Part shown: piece after piece, positions 33,854 through 43,544 of the stretch
Layout of the letters: every line of letters starts with the position of its first letter
Position numbering within the stretch: position 1 is the stretch's first letter
Source: Heloderma charlesbogerti
Lineage: Eukaryota; Chordata; Lepidosauria; Squamata; Helodermatidae
Assembly: GCA_026122225.1 (NCBI GenBank)
Contig: JANEZZ010000308.1
Location: 84,712 to 148,711 of the forward strand
DNA: 64,000 nt
Reading direction: 5' to 3'
Notes under the pieces: generated by a model
What the model was told of the DNA's origin: nothing
Database searches by the model: none
The model's input: only the letters and a program-made list of their open reading frames with translations
Program-made: the position numbers and the translations under genes

Positions 33854-35598
33854 GTAAGTGTCAAAGTAACAAGTATGTTCCCTATTTGTGTATTAGATCT
33901 GTTGGAGAGCATATGCATGCATGCAGAAACATGAGATAAGGAACACCTATCTTGACTCTTGGATATTGGTGCCGGCTGATTTTTAGAACCCTTCAGCTTA
34001 ATCCTAGATATGCAGAATACCTCTGCACATGCTCAGACACATTCAGTATGTTGCAGAGTTGAGTGCTGGCTCTTAAAATAGGTTCCATGGCTGAGCACTG
34101 GACTCATGTTCCATGAACCATATACTGTTTTGGGGTGTGTGGGCTATATACATACATTGTCTTACAGTGTACTGTTGGCAGTGTATCTAACTGTATTTAT
34201 TTGACATATATTAAAACATTTTATAGCATGCATATTCTCTCACACGTGAGGCCTACACTAAGGTGTCTGGTAACAGTGACTTAAAATTTTAGGGACAGGC
34301 AAACCTCCAGACATTTTAGATCCTCCAGACATTTTAGATCTCATCAGCCCCAGCCAATGTGGCCACTGTCAGGGATTATGGGAGTTGTAGTCTAAAACAT
34401 CCAGAAGCCATTTGCCTACCCCTGCAAATAAAAACAAATGAAGACCCATTTAGGTTATATCATACATACAAGAAATGCAACAAAGTAACTTTTATTCACC
34501 ATAAAGAATACATTTGTAACTTGGCGAAGAGATACACATTCTCCTACAAAGCCTTGTAGATCATTAATCCTACAAAAGGTGTCTGGCAGATATCAAGTAT
34601 AACAGGAGAAATAAACCATGGGAGCGTCATGCAAGAGAAGAACATGCAGGCAGAATAATGAAAGTCGAGATGTCTATTTTGGCAAATGAATCATCAAGGA
34701 GGCTACGATTATTGAAGTGAAGCCAAGTGTGAATGCCAAAAAAACAAAACAAAAAGGTCACGTTCTTAGTTTGGTGAGTTTAGTGTTTTAAGAATGTGAG
34801 CTAGAGTGAGCTTTGTGTATGCCTGTAAGGGGTTAACTGGTGGTATGTGTTAACTCAGTGCAGGTAGTGACCTTGTGCAAACTCTGTAATTGGATACTGG
34901 AGGCTTCTTGGGAGCTATTCTAAATTTCTCTTAGGGGGTGAAGCTGTCCAGGAGGTCAGTGTCTGACAACTGAAACTTCACCATGTACCAATGATAAGAA
35001 CAATCAAACAAGTTTTTAACCTAGCAGGGATGTGTGGATTGGGGAGGAGCTTGTTTTCATTACGCATTTCAGTTATCAGAAGAAAAATTCCTTTGGCAGG
35101 ATTAACATCATGGAGAAGTTTCAGGATATCGAACTAGCCTGTGACTTCCATTTCCTGTCCTGTGATGAGGTCATGCCTACCATGTTCTGACTGGGGAGGG
35201 AGGCCAATTCTGTACCTAGAGGCGTATGGCTAAAAATGGGGAGGAACAGCCAGCAGTGGTTCAGTTCTGCAGATAACATCTTGTCCATCTCTGCTAATAT
35301 ACGTATTCCTTTTATATGACAGGTTTCTCAGGACACAAGTAAATGTTGCTGGGCGGTAGATGTAATTCGTTCTCTGAACAAACCTCACCTATATGGCAAG
35401 GTGGCTTTGGAGGCTACCAAGATGACCCACTACAAGAAGAAATTCCTTGTCACCAGCACAGAAGTCTATATGGCAGTCAGTATGGTGCTTTATGCGGAGG
35501 CACTGAAGGATAACTTATTCACAACAAAGAGGCTTCTTTCAAACGTATACATGCCGCATGAAGAACGTATTATTGAAGTTTTTCAAGGCTGCTTATAA
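33725..35598 (+). CDS. Divergent histone H2B variant, two coding exons (33725-33853, 35323-35598)
   Basis: Joining the two exons gives a 134-residue protein. Exon 1 ends ...YSDYIYRILKQ at a consensus donor CAG|GTAAGTG. Exon 2 begins VSQDTS after a TATATGACAG acceptor; the intron is phase 0. The joined segment aligns with the H2B histone fold: alpha-1 YSDYIYRILKQVSQDT against canonical YSVYVYKVLKQVHPDT, then EATKMTHYKKK (EASRLAHYNKR), LVTSTEVYMAV (TITSREIQTAV) and LYAEALK (LPGELAK). There appears to be a one-residue insertion in alpha-2 and a rewritten C-terminus ending FQGCL. The basic N-tail is about 30 residues. Most H2B genes are intronless; germline variants such as H2B.W and, as I recall, H2B.N and H2B.K have introns. 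Human H2BN1 is, as I recall, at 17q11.2, the band that holds MYO1D, so H2B.N is my preferred but unproven identity. The ATG at 33725 follows an acceptor-like CTCTTAATAG, so an upstream non-coding or coding exon is possible. An in-frame TAA at 33671 limits extension within this exon. Likely testis or oocyte expression is inferred from the family only. Confidence 0.8.
33854..35322 (+). other. H2B variant intron
   Basis: A 1469-bp phase-0 intron, GTAAGTG...ATGACAG. It contains a palindromic hAT/MITE-like repeat at about 34290-34424; the rest is unremarkable AT-rich sequence with no other coding signal. Confidence 0.7.
34290..34424. mobile_element. hAT MITE in the H2B intron
   Basis: The ends AGGGACAGGCAAACC and, inverted, AGGGGTAGGCAAATG pair, with central CAGCCCCAGCCAATGTGGCC and ATTATGGGAGTTGTAGTC. 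It contains an internal 18-bp tandem repeat (CCTCCAGACATTTTAGAT twice, about 34303-34338). Confidence 0.55.
35323..35598 (+). CDS. H2B variant coding exon 2
   Basis: 91 codons plus TAA covering loop 1, alpha-2, loop 2, alpha-3 and a divergent alpha-C region. It is open throughout, with no stop or frameshift relative to the H2B fold, which argues for a functional gene and not a decayed copy. Confidence 0.8.
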   Translation, partial: VSQDTSKCCWAVDVIRSLNKPHLYGKVALEATKMTHYKKKFLVTSTEVYMAVSMVLYAEALKDNLFTTKRLLSNVYMPHEERIIEVFQGCL

Positions 35599-35626
35599 AT
35601 GTGTGTGTGGGGGGGTGTTTTTTGTA

Positions 35627-35632
35627 AATAAA
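35627..35632 (+). terminator. Polyadenylation signal of the H2B variant
   Basis: AATAAA lies 29 bp after the stop codon. No histone-type stem-loop (GGCTCTTTTCAGAGCC type) is seen after the stop, so the transcript is probably polyadenylated, as in replication-independent histone variants. Confidence 0.65.
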
Positions 35633-36063
35633 GGCATATTTGACAGTTGATTCATTAACTAACTGATGGATTGCTTGTTGGGAATACAACATTCTACATT
35701 ACAAATTGGTCAAAACACTACAACTGGAGTGAATTGGGTAAACCATGGGAAACGGCAGAGTGGACTCCTTGGCTAGTCCAACCCCAATCAGGGATGGGAA
35801 TCAGGGATGTGTGTGTGGGGGGGAGTGACGACGTGGGTCGGAGGGAGAATGCCAAGGCCAGCGTGGGTTGTGCTCTTGACTAGCAGGTAAGCTTACAGCT
35901 GAAGGAAAAGAAGAAGTGACTGACTATGAACATTAGGCCTCACGCAAATGTCGGGGCTTTCTGGAGGCTCTGGAAAGTTGCACATACAACTCCCAGCTTC
36001 TCTCTGTAGCCCCCACTCCTGACATAATTTTTCTCCAAAGGAAGTCCCATTGAGAGCATTGTA

Positions 36064-36126
36064 GCCCCATCGAGAGCATCTGGATCAAAATAAATGGAGC
36101 AAAGAATAAAAGGAACATGATGGTTG
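36064..36126 (+). mobile_element. Small CR1 endonuclease fragment
   Basis: CCCCATCGAGAGCATCTGGA and the next ~40 bases match the CR1 endonuclease (SPIESIWIKINGAKNKRN) in plus orientation. It abuts the BovB 3' end. Confidence 0.7.
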
Positions 36127-38561
36127 GAGTCTACTTGTTGTTCAGTCGTGTCCGACTCTTCGTGACCCCATGGACCATAGCACACCAGGCCTTCCTGTCC
36201 TGCGCTGTCTCCCGGAGTGTGCTCAAGTTCATATTCATTGCATCAGTGATGCTATCTAGCCATCTCATCCTCTGCCATCCCCTTCTCCTTTTGCCTTCAG
36301 TCTTTCCCAGCATCAGGGTCTTTTCCAGGGAGTTTTCTCTTCGCATTAGGTGGCCAAAATATTTGAGCTTCAGCTTCATTATCTGTCCTTCCAATGAGCA
36401 GTCAGGGTTGATTTCCTTTAGGATGGACTGATTTGACCTCCTTGCAGTCCAGGGGACTCATAAGAGTCTTCTCCAGCACCACAGTTCGAAAGCATCAATT
36501 CTTCGGCACTCAGCCTTCCTTATAGTCCAGCTCTCACAGCCATACGTTACTACTGGGAAAACCATAGCTTTGATTAGACGGACCTTTGTTGGCAAGGTGA
36601 TGTCTCTGCTTCTTACTATGCTGTCTAGGTTTGCCATAGCTTTCCTCCCAAGGAGCAAGCGTCTTTTAATTTCATGGCTACAGTCACTGTCTGCGGTGAT
36701 CTTGGAGCCCAAGAAAGTAAAATCTGTCACTGCTTCCATTTCTTCCCCTTCTATATGCCAGGAAGTGATGGGGCCAGATGCCATGATCTTAGTTTTTTTA
36801 ATGTTGAGTTTCAAACCAGCTTTTGCACTCTCCTCTTTCACCCTCATCAAGAGGCTCTTGAGATCCTCTTCGCTTTCTGCCATTAGGGTGGTATCGTCTG
36901 CATATCGGAGGTTGTTGATAATTCTCCCAGCAATCTTAATTCCAACCTCTGATTCATCCAACCCGGCGTTTCTCATGATGTACTCTGCATATAAGTTAAA
37001 TAAGCAGGGTGACAATATGCAGCCTTGTCGTACTCCTTTCCCAATTTTGAACCAATCGGTTGTTCCATCTCTGGTTCTTACTGTTGCTTCTTGACCCTCG
37101 TACAGGTTTCTCAGGAGACAGGTAAGGTGGTCTGGTACTCCCATCACTTTACGAATTTGCCACAGTTTGTTGTGATCCACACAATCAAAGGCTTTAGTGT
37201 AGTCAGTGAAGCAGAAGTAGACGTTTTTCTGGAATTCTCTTGCTTTCTCCATGATGCAGCGAATGTTGGCGATTTGATCTCTAGTTCCTCTGCCTCTTCT
37301 AAACCCAGCTTGTACTTCTGGTAGTTCTCGGTTCGCATACTGCTGAAGCCTAGCTTGTAGGATTTTGAGCATCACCTTGCTGGCATGTGAAATGAGCGCA
37401 ATTGTGCGGTAGTTTGAACACTCTTTGGCATTGCCCTTCTTTGGAATTGGAATGTAAACTGACCTTTTCCAGTCTTGTGGCCACTGTTGAGTGTTCCAGA
37501 TTTCTTGGCATATTGAATACAGCACTTTAACAGCATCATCTTTTAGGATTTTAAATAGCTCAGCTGGAATACTGTCATCTCCACTAGCTTTGTTGTTACT
37601 AATGCTTCCTAAGGCCCACTTGACTTCACTCTCTAGGATGTCTGGCTCAAGTTCAGTGACCGCGCTATCATGGCTATCAGGGACATTCAGATCTTTCCTG
37701 TACAGTTCTTCTGTGTATTCCTGCCACCTCTTCTTAATCTCATCTGCTTCTGTTAGGTCCCTGCCTTCTTTGTCCTTTATCATGCCCGTCTTTGCACAAA
37801 ACGTTCCCTTGAGATCTCCGATTTTCTTGAAGAGATCTCTAGTCTTTCCCATTCTGTTGTTTTCCTCGATTTCTTTGCATTGTTCATTTAAGAAGGCCTT
37901 CTTGTCTCTCCTTGCTATTCTCTGGAACTCTGCATTCAGTTGGGTATATCTTCCCCTTTCTCCCTTGCTTTTCGCTTCCCTTCTTTCGTGAGCTACTTGT
38001 AAAGCCTCATCAGACAGCCACTTGGCTTTCTTGCATTTCTTTTTCTTTGGGATGGATTTCGTTGCTGCCTCCTGAACAATGTTACGGACCTCCGTCCATA
38101 GTTCCTCAGGCACTCTGTCTATCAGGTCTAATCCCTGAAATCTACTCCTCACCTCCACTGTATATTCATAAGGGATATGATTTAGGTCATACCTGAACGG
38201 TTTAGTGGTTTTCCCGACTTTCTTCAATTTAAGCCGAAATTTTGCAAGAAGCAGCTCATGATCTGAGCCACAGTCAGCTCCAGGTCTTGTTTTGACTGAC
38301 TGTATAGAGCTTCTCCATCTTTGGCTGCAAAGGACATAATCAATCTGATTTCGATATTGACTATCTGGTGATGTCCATGTGTAGAGTCGCCTCTTGTGCT
38401 GTTGGAAAAGAGTGTTTGCTATGATCAGCATGTTCTCTTGGCAAAACTCTATTAGCTTTTGTCCTGCTTCGTTTTGTACACCAAGGCCATGCCTGCCTGT
38501 TATCCCGGTGATTTCTTGACTTCCTACTTTAACATTCCAATCCCCTATGATGAAGAGGACA
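36127..38561 (-). mobile_element. BovB (RTE) LINE, young, 5'-truncated
   Basis: A minus-strand frame of 657 codons is open from the endonuclease C-terminus (RLYTWTSPDSQYRNQIDYVL, GSDHELLLAKFRL) through RT (DWKRSVYIPIPKKGNAKECS, VQAGFRRGRGTRDQIANIR, YFCFTDYTKAFDCVDHNKL, GVRQGCILSPCLFNLYAEYI, LRYADDTTLMAESEEDLKSL) to WCWRRLL, where one TGA at 36458-36460 replaces an Arg codon. The last ~100 codons follow (36394-36131). 5' truncation falls at 38561 in the endonuclease motif IIGDWN. The 3' end is the short ACAACAAG repeat (36135 side, reversed). Confidence 0.92.
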
Positions 38562-39978
38562 TGATCCTGGATGAGGGTGCAGACCTGGCATGTATTACGG
38601 AGACCTGGCTGGCCGAGGCTGCTGCTCCAAGCCTTGCAGCCATGTGTCCAGCTGGATTTTCGTATGCACAGCAGCTGAGGGCTGGGGATCGGGGAGGGGG
38701 AGTGGCTGTTATCTACCGAGAGTCCTTGGTCTTCACCAGGCCCCCTCTCCGGGAGACCAAGGTTGCTGAGTGCATGTACTGGAGGTTGGGCCCGAAGGGC
38801 AGTCTGGGGATTCTGCTCGTGTACTGTCCACCCCGCTGCACGACTGACTCCCTGGCCAAGGTGCTTGAGGTGGTCTCTGATGTGCGTGTACAGTCCCCTA
38901 ACTTACTGGTGTTGGGGGACTTCAACGTACATTCAGAGGCCATCCTCACAGGAGCACCTCGGGACTTCATGGAGACCATGGCCTCCTGGGAGCTGCACCA
39001 TATTCTAACTGGGCCCACCCATGTAGCCGGTCATGCACTAGACCTTGTGTTTGTTTCTGGAGAAGCGGGAGTGACCTGGAAGTCGGGGGTATATCCACCA
39101 CCCCCTTGTCAGGGTCAGATCACTATCTGGTGACGTTGGACTTCTCGGTTCCACAACCCCTCCGCAGGGGTGGAGGACCCATTAAAATGGTCCGCCCCAG
39201 GCGTCTTATGGATCCAAATGGATTCCTGAACGCGCTTGGGGATTCTCTGGGGCATGCCAACGGCCACTCGGTCGAGACCCTGGTGGGTGGCTGGAATGCC
39301 GCAATCACCGGGGCATTAGATCAGGTGGCTCCGAAACGCCCTCTCCCCCTGAACAGGGCTCGGACTGCACCATGGTTCAATCTGCAGTTACGAGCTCTGA
39401 AACAGGAGGTGAGACGGCTAGAGCGCCGGTGGCGGAAGTCTCGCTCCAAAGACGATCAGACACGGGCTAGAGCTGTATCTTCAGCCTATCACGTGGCGGT
39501 GAAGGCAGCAAAAAAGGAATATTATGCTGCCTCCATCGCGTCTGCAGAGTGCTGCCCCAGGAGGCTGTTCCAAGTGGTCCGGAGCCTGGTCGGTCCTGTG
39601 GCTCCGGAACCACTGGAGCATTCTAAGGCCTCCTGTGAGGCTTTGGCAAGGCACTTTGCAGATAAAATTGATCAGATTAGGTGTGTTACTCTGCACACTG
39701 TGGATACAGTTAGTGAGCAAGAGGCGGCCTGTGGCAAACCGGTTTTGTGGGATCGGTTCCAGCTTCTTCCTCCTCATGAAGTGGACAAGGTGCTCTCATC
39801 TGTAAGGCCGACCACCTGCTTACTTGATCCTTGCCCATCTTGGCTCATTATGAGCTGCAGAGAGAGACTGGGTGAGGAGATCAAGGCGGTGGTGAACGCC
39901 TCCCTTGAGGAGGGAGTGAAGCCATCAGCCCTCAAGGAGGCAGTGATAAGACCGCTCTTAAAGAAGCCCTCCTTGGAT
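38562..39978 (+). mobile_element. L2 LINE, endonuclease and linker, 3'-truncated
   Basis: The plus strand starts DEGADLACITETWLAEAAAP (endonuclease), with RGGGVAVIYRESLVF and LVLGDFNVHSEA, then after a frame break SGSDHYLVTLDFSVPQPLRR and the linker to VIRPLLKKPSLDP. At about 39978 it switches directly to CR1 sequence, so the RT is absent. The 5' end abuts the BovB truncation point. Confidence 0.88.
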
Positions 39979-40476
39979 CCAGTTCTGGGTACCACACTTT
40001 AAGAAGAACGCAGATAAGCTAGAGAGGGTTCAGAGGAGGGCAGCAAAGATGATCAGGGGACTGGAAACAAAGCCCTATGAAGAGAGACTGAAAGAACTGG
40101 ACATGCTTAGGCTTGAGAAGACTGAGGGTAGACAGGATAGCTCTGTTCAAGTACTTGAAATGTTTTCACAGAGAAGAAGGCCAGGATCTCTTCTCCATCA
40201 TCCCAGAATGCAGGACACAGAATAATGGGCTCAAGTGACAGGAAGCCAGATTCCGGCTGAACATCAGGAAAAACTTCCTGACTGTTAAAGCACTATGACA
40301 ATGGGACCAATTCCCTAGGGAGGTGGTGGGTTTTCCCACACTGGAGGCATTCAAGATGAGGCTGGGCAGCCATCTGTCAGGGATGCTCTGTCTTGGATTC
40401 CTGCAGTGAGCAGGGGTTTGGACTCAATGGTCTTAAACACCCCTTCCAACCCTACTATTCTATGATTCTGTGATTC
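39979..40476 (+). mobile_element. CR1 3' end fused to L2
   Basis: From AGTTCTGGGTACCACACTTT onward this is the CR1 C-terminal region, ending ACCCTACTATTCTATGATTC. The join lies within AGTTCTG, a word present at this place in both L2 (CAAGTTCTGAAC) and CR1 (CCAGTTCTGGGC). Confidence 0.88.
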
Positions 40477-41360
40477 GGAGATCTTGAAAGCCTACACATT
40501 CTTGGTGAACGTTTGGTTGGTGTAATAAAGGTATTACACAGATATGGGTTTTGGAATTTACTGGGAAACTATCCAAAGCAAATGTGGGCTTTGCCCCCAA
40601 GGCATTTCTGCACGTGCATACATACGCTTTCTAGCTTTCTTCATCCCTTCAATAGGAAAATGTATGAGGGGCTAAAAAGAGCATGAAAAGGTGTCCCAAC
40701 ACACAGCACCTCAAAACTGCAGAGCTTGGGCTGGATAAAATAAGCACCTGGTAAATTCTGGTGCTTGATGTTATCAGCATCAATTTAAATTAATGATCAC
40801 CCATCTTCATCACACAGGATAGTGCAAACCTAAGACTAACACATTTTATTCTGGCATAAGCTTTCATGGACACTGTCCAGCTCATCAGATGCATGAAGTG
40901 TTAGCCACAAATTGACAGAGTTCTATACAGGCTATGTGGGAGTGGAGTGGGGGTGGGGGGAATGTAAACTGTTAAAGAAAATTGAAATGCTTGGCTTTCC
41001 CCCCAGTCTCCAACCAAGTCAGCCCAACACAACAGACATGACATAAGACCACAGTGGGTTGTCACCCTTGTTGGTTTCAGCATGGCTGCTTGTGACATCT
41101 GGACCCAGCACAGTTTTGTCAGCGTGGTTTGTTAACCGCACACAAGCCACCCTGAAAACCCATGGCTTGTTGGGTTGTTCAGGGTGGTTTGTCATGATGT
41201 GCAAACCCAGCCCAGTGGCTTATGAGTGGCTTGTCCCCAGCGGCTACAGAGCCACAAGAGCGGCAAAAAACACAGCCACTCCTCACTATGCCACCACCTC
41301 CTCCTCCATCGTCAGTGCTGTCTGCCTGTCCACCAATACTGAAGTGACACTTGGAAATGT
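40477..41360. other. Unassigned sequence with a SINE-like segment
   Basis: About 40830-40910 (ACACATTTTATTCTGGCATA, CATCAGATGCATGAAG) resembles a known reptile SINE/hAT-type repeat. 41050-41360 is rich in GGCTTGT(T)G words that recur at 41990-42080, so an older repeat was split by the element at 41369-41985. No gene. Confidence 0.4.
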
Positions 41361-41368
41361 CTAACTTG

Positions 41369-41985
41369 TAGGGATGTACGAATCCCTTACTTTGCTCTGC
41401 TGAGGGGCATCCGTGGTGGAGGGGAGGCACTCCGTCCCTCCCCCCTGAATCCTGCCCGGCCGGCTGCCCAGAGCCGGACATCCGGCCGCTGGGCAGCCCT
41501 GCAGGGAGGCAAATGGCGGCTGTCATAGCCACTGTCATTTGCGTCCCTGTATTGAGCCGTGATAGGCTACGTAAATATTTATGTAGCCTATCACGGCAGG
41601 GGGAAAAACCCCAGCGTACGCAAATGGTGGCAGCTACCGCCATTTGTATACGCTGGGGTTTTTTCCCCCTGCTGTGATAGGCTACATAAATACGTAGCCT
41701 ATCACGGCCTCCGCAGGAATGCAAATGGCATCCCTGCATTAGCCGTGATAGGCTACGTAAGTATTTACGTAGCCTATCACGGCTTGAAGAGGAGGAAGCG
41801 AATGGCGGCTGCAGGACGGCTGCCATTCGCAAAGCAGCGCGGATGGGAGCAGGTAAGTGCTCTGTTTTGCGCACCTTTCGTGGGTTGGGGGGGCGGGGAC
41901 TTCATTCCACGACGGATTTCAGGGGGCCGAATGCAGTGGCATTTCGCTTCACTGAGATCCGTCACGGAATTCTCTGACATCCCTA
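41369..41985. mobile_element. hAT-like element built of nested palindromes, 617 bp
   Basis: Ends are TAGGGATGTACGA and, inverted, TAGGGATGTCAGA, flanked by CTAACTTG and GTAACTTG (7 of 8 bp). The interior carries three palindromes of about 40 bp with the core GTGATAGGCTACGTAA and its complement (41556-41597, 41671-41708, 41742-41783). A larger inverted repeat joins the first two: CCCCAGCGTACGCAAATGG faces CCATTTGTATACGCTGGGG around 41632. No transposase frame. Confidence 0.75.
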
Positions 41986-41993
41986 GTAACTTG

Positions 41994-42668
41994 TGGCTTG
42001 TTGCCATGGGTAACTAATCACTCAGAACCCTACAACAGCCCATGGGTTCTGGGTGGCTTGTTATGCACAGCAACACAACACCCTGCCTGGGTTCACACAG
42101 ATATGGGTAATTGCCAAGGATAATTATGCTAATCCCCCTGACGTGTGTGTGTGGGGGGGAGGGATAAGCCACTGATCATGCAAACCGGGTCAGTGAGTGG
42201 GGATTTCATTCAGGGCCCAGGTCAAAAGAACTGGCAAAAGACCTGCAGCTATATGCAAGGCAATGCAAACCCATCAAGTCACCTACTTAACAGCAGAGGC
42301 CAGCGCATACATGCCTGGAATGCAGAAAATGCTCATTGCACACAAAGCAAAAAGTGCACATAAAGTGGATGGGCAAGCATTACGGGCAAGCGTTACAAAG
42401 AGTCTTGCCCAATCGAGCCGGGGTCGTTTCAGTAAGAGTTTGGAACCACTAAGTTCTCATACATCCCCATAAGATTCTGGGACAAAAAGGAAATGGCTGA
42501 CCCGCATGTTTGAAAACCAAATCTGGCTGTTGCCCGGGTCTGTCTTTAGTCTTCAGTGAAACACACAGGTTCCTGAGCAGGCAGAAATCAGAAGTGAAGA
42601 GCAATATGACATTCTTTTACAGTGCCATTTCACCATCGACCAGTGCAAACTACCAAAAAAACTTCTAT
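41994..42668. other. Unassigned sequence
   Basis: The right half of the older GGCTTGT-rich repeat (to about 42200) followed by ordinary sequence; no gene support. Confidence 0.35.
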
Positions 42669-42835
42669 TTACCTAGGGAGGCGGTGGGCTCTCCCACACT
42701 GAAGGCATTGAAGACGAGGCTGGACAGCCATCTGTCAGGGATGCTCTGACTTGGATTCCTGCACTGAGCAGGGGGTTGGATTCGATGGCCTTGTAGGCCC
42801 CTTCCAACCCTGCTATTCTATGATTCTATTCTTAG
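42669..42835 (+). mobile_element. CR1 3' end fragment
   Basis: REAVGSPTLKALKTRLDSHL followed by the CR1 3' UTR ending CCTGCTATTCTATGATTCTA. Severely 5'-truncated. Confidence 0.88.
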
Positions 42836-43540
42836 AATGACACACAGGGCTAAGGGCTAGCTCAAAACCCTGCCTAATGTCAAGGAGTGAACCGTGACCA
42901 TGTGCCTCTTCTCTCTCCTCAATTCCCTGAGAGGCTAGGATGCTCTCCTTCATGGGCCAGCTGAAGTGAATCGGGAAGAGAAAGCCACCCAGAGGTGTAA
43001 AGCCAACAAAAACTTTAATCATGAACACATACTGAGAACAGGCCATGCAACCGATCGCTGCAAGCAGGGCTGAAAAGGAAACGCAAAGCGCAGTGCCTGA
43101 GAGCAGACTCTGGCACTTCCTGGAATGCCAAACCAAGAGGGCCAGTACACCACGCCAGTCCGTGGGAAATGTTGTCCTAGCAGAGTCACTGTGTGTCCCC
43201 TTCAGGGGCTCTAGGGTTTCAGCAATGTGCTATCAATGAGGGTGCCATACCAGAAAGCTGACAGTGTATGTTTCCTGTGTTTGTCATGCATGTTTTAATT
43301 GTGGTTTTCTTTTTTTTTTAATAATTAGCACTATTTTATTGTACTCATTTAAGTTTACTGGAAGCCTGGAAATTTAATTGATGGTTGGTATGTAAGTAAG
43401 CTTCTCCACAGGTATAGTCTCCACAGCTCACAAAGGATGGCAGCAGTACTTCACCCACGGTAGAAAGGCAGCACCTGCGATATCACCGCTCTCTCAAGGA
43501 AAGCTGCTCACCCTGCAGGAGCCTGTCCTGTTCAGGGATG
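42836..43540. other. Unassigned sequence
   Basis: Plain intergenic DNA with a T-rich run near 43311; nothing supportable. Confidence 0.35.
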
Positions 43541-43544
43541 CCCT

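Noticed and set aside
35598..35632. A replication-dependent histone 3' stem-loop after the H2B variant
   Set aside because: No GGCTCTTTTCAGAGCC-like hairpin is seen; AATAAA is present instead.
37025..38196. Plus-strand open frames over the BovB copy
   Set aside because: They are antisense shadows of the intact minus-strand RT frame.
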